NCBI GenBank assembly: GCA_018267135.1
Contig: JAFDZA010000019.1
Span: forward strand, 43,752-107,751
Direction: 5' to 3'
DNA: 64,000 nt
Origin: Bacteroidota bacterium
Lineage (GTDB): Bacteria > Bacteroidota > Bacteroidia > Cytophagales > Cyclobacteriaceae
Under the pieces are notes generated by a model that saw only the letters and a program-made list of their open reading frames with translations, had not been told where the DNA came from and did no database searches. Below are positions 60,837 through 64,000 of this stretch, piece by piece. Made by a program: the position numbers and the translations under genes. The stretch's first letter is position 1; the number at the start of each line of letters is the position of its first letter.

Positions 60837-63314
60837 TTATTCGTCTTTCAATACTTCTACCGGGTTGGTGCTGGCAGCTTTCAGTACGTGGTAATTGGTA
60901 ACCATAAGTGCAGTAAGTAAAATGCCTCCCCCGGCTACCACAAACGCCATGGGCGAAATTGTAATTCGGTAGTTAAAATCTTCCAGCCAATTATTTAGCA
61001 ACCAGATGCTGAGCGGCACACTCAATGCAATCGCAATAAAAATTAAATAGGTGTATTCCCGAATCATCAGCAACCAAATAGTGAACCCGGAGGCCCCCAC
61101 TACTTTGCGAATACCAATTTCTTTCCTGCGTTGCTCCAGCGCATACATCATCATGCCAAGCAGCCCAAGGCTGGCAATCATAATGGCCAGGGCCGCAAAC
61201 AGCATCAACCCTTGGCTGAACTTTTCTTCGGATTGAAATGATTTATCAAACGAATCATCAACAAAACTATATTGAAACGGATGGTCGCCCGCAAACTTAT
61301 TCCAACTTTTGTTGACATCGGCAATCAATGTTTTCAATTGCTCTACATTGGTTGGTTTTACACGCAGCACCATAAAGTGGTTGGCTCCGGAATACATGGA
61401 TCCTTCTTTGTGAAAAATCCCCAACGACTGCACGGGCGATTGCAAACTCCAGTAATTATAATCGCGTACGATGCCTACCACTTCATATTTTCTGCCGTCA
61501 ACGTATTCTATTCTTTTTCCCAGAGTCGTTTCATCGGCTTTCCACCCAAAGTTTTTTACTGCGGTTTCATTTAAGATTACTTTTTCTTTATCTCCGGGGT
61601 TATTCTTTAAAAAATTTCTTCCCACCATAATGTGAAGCCCTAAGGTAGGGATGTACGATTCATCGGCTTTACAAAAATTTAATGGCATTAAAATATCCGA
61701 GCCTTCTTTTCGGAAAGAATCTCCATCATATAAATTGGGCGGTACGGAACTGCTCCAGGAAACCTGCTCTACACGGGGAATGTTCTTTAAGGCCTGCTGA
61801 AAAGTTTCGGCATCATTTATCCATTCAATGCGATTCACTACCAGCAGGTTTTCGCGGTTAAACCCAATATCTTTTTGTGCAAGGAATTTGATCTGTTGAA
61901 AAACCACAATGGTGGAAACAATCAAGATCATGGAAATAAAAAATTGAAAGGTTACCAATCCATGGCGAAGCAGTTTGCCCTGTTTGCCGGTTCGCAATTT
62001 TCCTTTCATAGCTTCTACCGGAGAAAATCGGCTGAGAAAAATGGCCGGGTAACTTCCCGATAAGAAGCTCATCAACACAATTAACCCAAAAAGTACCGAA
62101 ATAATTTGGGGGATTTCGCTTATACTGAATTTCAAATCGGTGCCGGCCAGTGTATTATAAAATGGAATAACCAATTGTGTGATGCCCAACCCCAGTGCGG
62201 CCGCCAGGCAACAAAATAAAAAGGCTTCCGAAAAAAAATGAAATGCTAATTGGCGCTGACTGGAGCCCAAAATTTTTCGCAAGCTCGATTCTTTAATTCT
62301 GCGGGTGTATTGTGCCGTAGAAAGATTCATAAAATTGATGCACGAGAGCAACACAATAAATGTCATTACGCCTATCAGCACATAAACAATTTTAATATTG
62401 CCAACTTCATTTAATCGGTTATATACATGCGATGAATACAGGCGGACTGAAGTAAAAGGCTGCACGAAGAGCTCCCATTTTTTTCCGCTCTTCAAATAAT
62501 CATCAAATGTTTGGTTCATGGCCCGCTCCAGCCAGGGCCCGGCATATTTGCGTGGCAATGGGTTGAGTTTGGCCTGCAAAGCGGCTGCCGAAGTATGTTC
62601 GTCCAGCAACACAAACGTTTCAAACATCGTCCACAACCATTTGTCGTTTGAATGCATAATCTGCGGAAAGGTGTTCATAGATAAAAGCATCTCAAATTTG
62701 ATGTATGAATTGTGGGGTACATTTTTGGCAATGCCGGTTACTTCACAAGCAAATTTTACTTCGCCTTCAGAGGGATTGACGTGAGAGAATTGTAAGAGTT
62801 TTCCCAGCGCATTGGTAGTACCAAAATATTTTATTGCAGCATTTTCGGTTAAGATCACGGAAGCCGGCTTCTGCAATGCGGTAGCTTCATTTCCTTTAAG
62901 TAATGGGAAGGTGAAGACTTTGAAAAAGCTTGAATCGACCGCCAGGATATTTTTTTGATCGAACGTTCGGATGTCGTTTTTGTTTTCTGCATTCACCACC
63001 AAAAAATCGCCAGGCGGGTGGATGCGCGTTACTTCTTTCGCTTCGGGCACATCAGCCAGAATGGAATATGCTACACCCGGCCCCAACGAGGCAAATTGGT
63101 TTTCGTCATGGTCGCCCCAAATAAATGTTTGATTAACCCGATAAATATTTTCTGCATTTTTATGAAAGCGGTCGTAGCTCATCTCGTGCTGCACATATAA
63201 ATAAATGAGCAACGTGCTGACCATGCCGGATGTAAGCCCTACAAGGTTAATGACTGAAAATGATTTTTGCCGTTTCATGTTGCGAACAAAAAGCAGAAAA
63301 TAATTTTTTATCAT
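60837..63314 (-). CDS. FtsX/MacB-type ABC transporter permease
   Basis: An 825-residue protein with eight membrane helices in two blocks (N-terminal helix near 20, three near 280-430, then one near 430 and three at the end), each preceding an FtsX-like unit, and two periplasmic domains. FSVINLVGLTSGMVSTLLI opens it and RRKEIGIRKVVGAS is the coupling-helix motif that contacts the ATPase; ESSLRKILGSS is its first-half counterpart. Bacteroidota carry many such permeases, often without an adjacent ATPase gene, as here. The substrate is unknown. Upstream, 263 bases to the next start hold a weak inverted repeat (CATAC...GTATG, near 63359-63385) and nothing clearer. Confidence 0.88.
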   Translation of the reverse strand: MIKNYFLLFVRNMKRQKSFSVINLVGLTSGMVSTLLIYLYVQHEMSYDRFHKNAENIYRVNQTFIWGDHDENQFASLGPGVAYSILADVPEAKEVTRIHPPGDFLVVNAENKNDIRTFDQKNILAVDSSFFKVFTFPLLKGNEATALQKPASVILTENAAIKYFGTTNALGKLLQFSHVNPSEGEVKFACEVTGIAKNVPHNSYIKFEMLLSMNTFPQIMHSNDKWLWTMFETFVLLDEHTSAAALQAKLNPLPRKYAGPWLERAMNQTFDDYLKSGKKWELFVQPFTSVRLYSSHVYNRLNEVGNIKIVYVLIGVMTFIVLLSCINFMNLSTAQYTRRIKESSLRKILGSSQRQLAFHFFSEAFLFCCLAAALGLGITQLVIPFYNTLAGTDLKFSISEIPQIISVLFGLIVLMSFLSGSYPAIFLSRFSPVEAMKGKLRTGKQGKLLRHGLVTFQFFISMILIVSTIVVFQQIKFLAQKDIGFNRENLLVVNRIEWINDAETFQQALKNIPRVEQVSWSSSVPPNLYDGDSFRKEGSDILMPLNFCKADESYIPTLGLHIMVGRNFLKNNPGDKEKVILNETAVKNFGWKADETTLGKRIEYVDGRKYEVVGIVRDYNYWSLQSPVQSLGIFHKEGSMYSGANHFMVLRVKPTNVEQLKTLIADVNKSWNKFAGDHPFQYSFVDDSFDKSFQSEEKFSQGLMLFAALAIMIASLGLLGMMMYALEQRRKEIGIRKVVGASGFTIWLLMIREYTYLIFIAIALSVPLSIWLLNNWLEDFNYRITISPMAFVVAGGGILLTALMVTNYHVLKAASTNPVEVLKDE

Positions 63315-63608
63315 GGCGTATAGAATTAATCAAATCTGGTAAGGACAAACACTATACCACATACTAAAACTTAGTTTTTGGTATGCCCAGGCTATTTATA
63401 AAAAATGAAGCCGTTCACTTCCGGTTATTCGTGTTCGGTATCGGACGAGGGGAAAAGGTGCCGGAATACGTATTTTAGGATAAAGATGCTCTAGCTATAC
63501 CCTGAAATAATTGATATTCTAACAAGCAAGCAAATCTATTTTTTGTGATTTTTTAGAGATAAGTACCTACTCATCCTATGAAAAATAATAGTATTCTCCT
63601 GTTTAATA

Positions 63609-64000
63609 ATGGCCCTTGCTTTTTCCTGCTCCGACCCGGTTAATAATATAAGGCCGTTATTAGTTGAACCCAAAATTCAGATCAGCGAGGCACAGCAGCA
63701 CTTTACTTTGGTTGCGGCCACATCACCCCATACCGAAATGTCTGCCTCACCTGCGCTGTTTCGCTACACATTATTAAAAATGGCAGACTGGCGTAAGGCC
63801 TATCATAAAAACCTATCCGTGGGCAGCGCCTTGATTGTGCCGGTAAAATTTGAACAGGAAATTTATTACAAGCCCAGTGCAGAAAGTAAAACTACTATAC
63901 CGATCAGCGCCCTTACCCATTTGCTTTTTTATAAAGACAAGCAAAAAGCGATGCACCTGGAGGTAGTTACCTCTCTGCCCGGTTTAGACAAAAGTGATAA
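63609..64000 (+). CDS. Partial hypothetical lipoprotein, frameshift suspected in the signal peptide
   Basis: The frame is open to the right edge for 130 codons. It starts at ATG 63609 with MALAFSCSDPVNN, giving a lipobox-like Cys7 that is too close to the start for a normal signal peptide. An ATG at 63578 in another frame encodes MKNNSILLF; removing one A from TTTAATAATGG joins the two as a normal lipoprotein signal (MKNNSILLFIMALAFSC). The mature part, with DWRKAYHKNLSVGSALIVP and SALTHLLFYKDKQ, is not a family I can name. The rest lies beyond the window. Confidence 0.65.
   Translation, partial: MALAFSCSDPVNNIRPLLVEPKIQISEAQQHFTLVAATSPHTEMSASPALFRYTLLKMADWRKAYHKNLSVGSALIVPVKFEQEIYYKPSAESKTTIPISALTHLLFYKDKQKAMHLEVVTSLPGLDKSD

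Noticed and set aside
63405..63494. A 29-codon frame in the gap before the last gene
   Set aside because: It is too short, has no membrane or signal character and no overlap with a neighbour.
1..64000. tRNA, rRNA, insertion sequences or prophage genes
   Set aside because: No cloverleaf-like TpsiC segments, ribosomal RNA stretches, transposase or integrase motifs were recognised on either strand.

Overview
The window is chromosomal DNA from a member of the Bacteroidota, most likely of the order Cytophagales. The pointers are a 1100-residue TonB-dependent receptor with a CarboxypepD_reg-like N-terminus, and several families known mainly from this phylum (BT_3928-type DoxX protein, DUF1599, DUF6702, long-type PurM, CcmD-like peptide). 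Prolyl-tRNA synthetase is of the archaeal/eukaryotic-like type. Gene starts lack Shine-Dalgarno sequences, and several promoters fit the TTG / TAnnTTTG consensus of the phylum. I see no rRNA, tRNA, CRISPR array, insertion sequence or prophage.

Layout. 1-25 kb is mostly housekeeping: lipoylation (lipB), a secreted S9 peptidase, purM, a SpoU methyltransferase, folP, a divergent DUF1599 / DoxX-thioredoxin / aroK operon, an outer-membrane porin-like protein, a Gly/Tyr-rich secreted protein, proS, and tpiA with a previously easily missed 55-residue membrane peptide overlapping its stop codon. These are followed by small envelope proteins, a GH3 glycosidase, a PBP4-like carboxypeptidase, DinB, and a purine nucleoside phosphorylase / sarcosine-oxidase-like / creatininase-like / LOG-family run. 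25-34 kb holds the TonB receptor, an orphan MoxR ATPase, a NarL-type response regulator broken at a run of nine A, a receiver-like protein that has lost its phosphorylation residues, and a P-type cation ATPase.

34-48 kb is the most distinctive part. The cytochrome c maturation genes ccmC-ccmD-ccmE-ccmF lie at 34.3-38.2 kb, but ccmB is 8 kb away at 46.2-46.8 kb. Between them sits a polysaccharide locus: a GT2 glycosyltransferase, a WcaJ-type priming transferase, a tightly overlapping trio (59-residue membrane peptide, two-part methyltransferase, membrane sulfatase-like protein), a Wzy/ligase-like protein and a second methyltransferase. A Wzz-like chain-length protein lies 2 bases upstream of ccmB. 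This looks like a surface-glycan island inserted into a ccm operon.

48-64 kb carries a two-component system, two unrecognised envelope proteins, a TetR-regulated RND efflux operon with shared candidate operator motifs, an MltF-like lytic transglycosylase, a MacB/FtsX-type permease, and the start of a lipoprotein gene that runs off the window and appears frameshifted in its signal peptide. The two apparent frameshifts are each repaired by removing one A, so indel errors in the assembly must be excluded before either is treated as biology.
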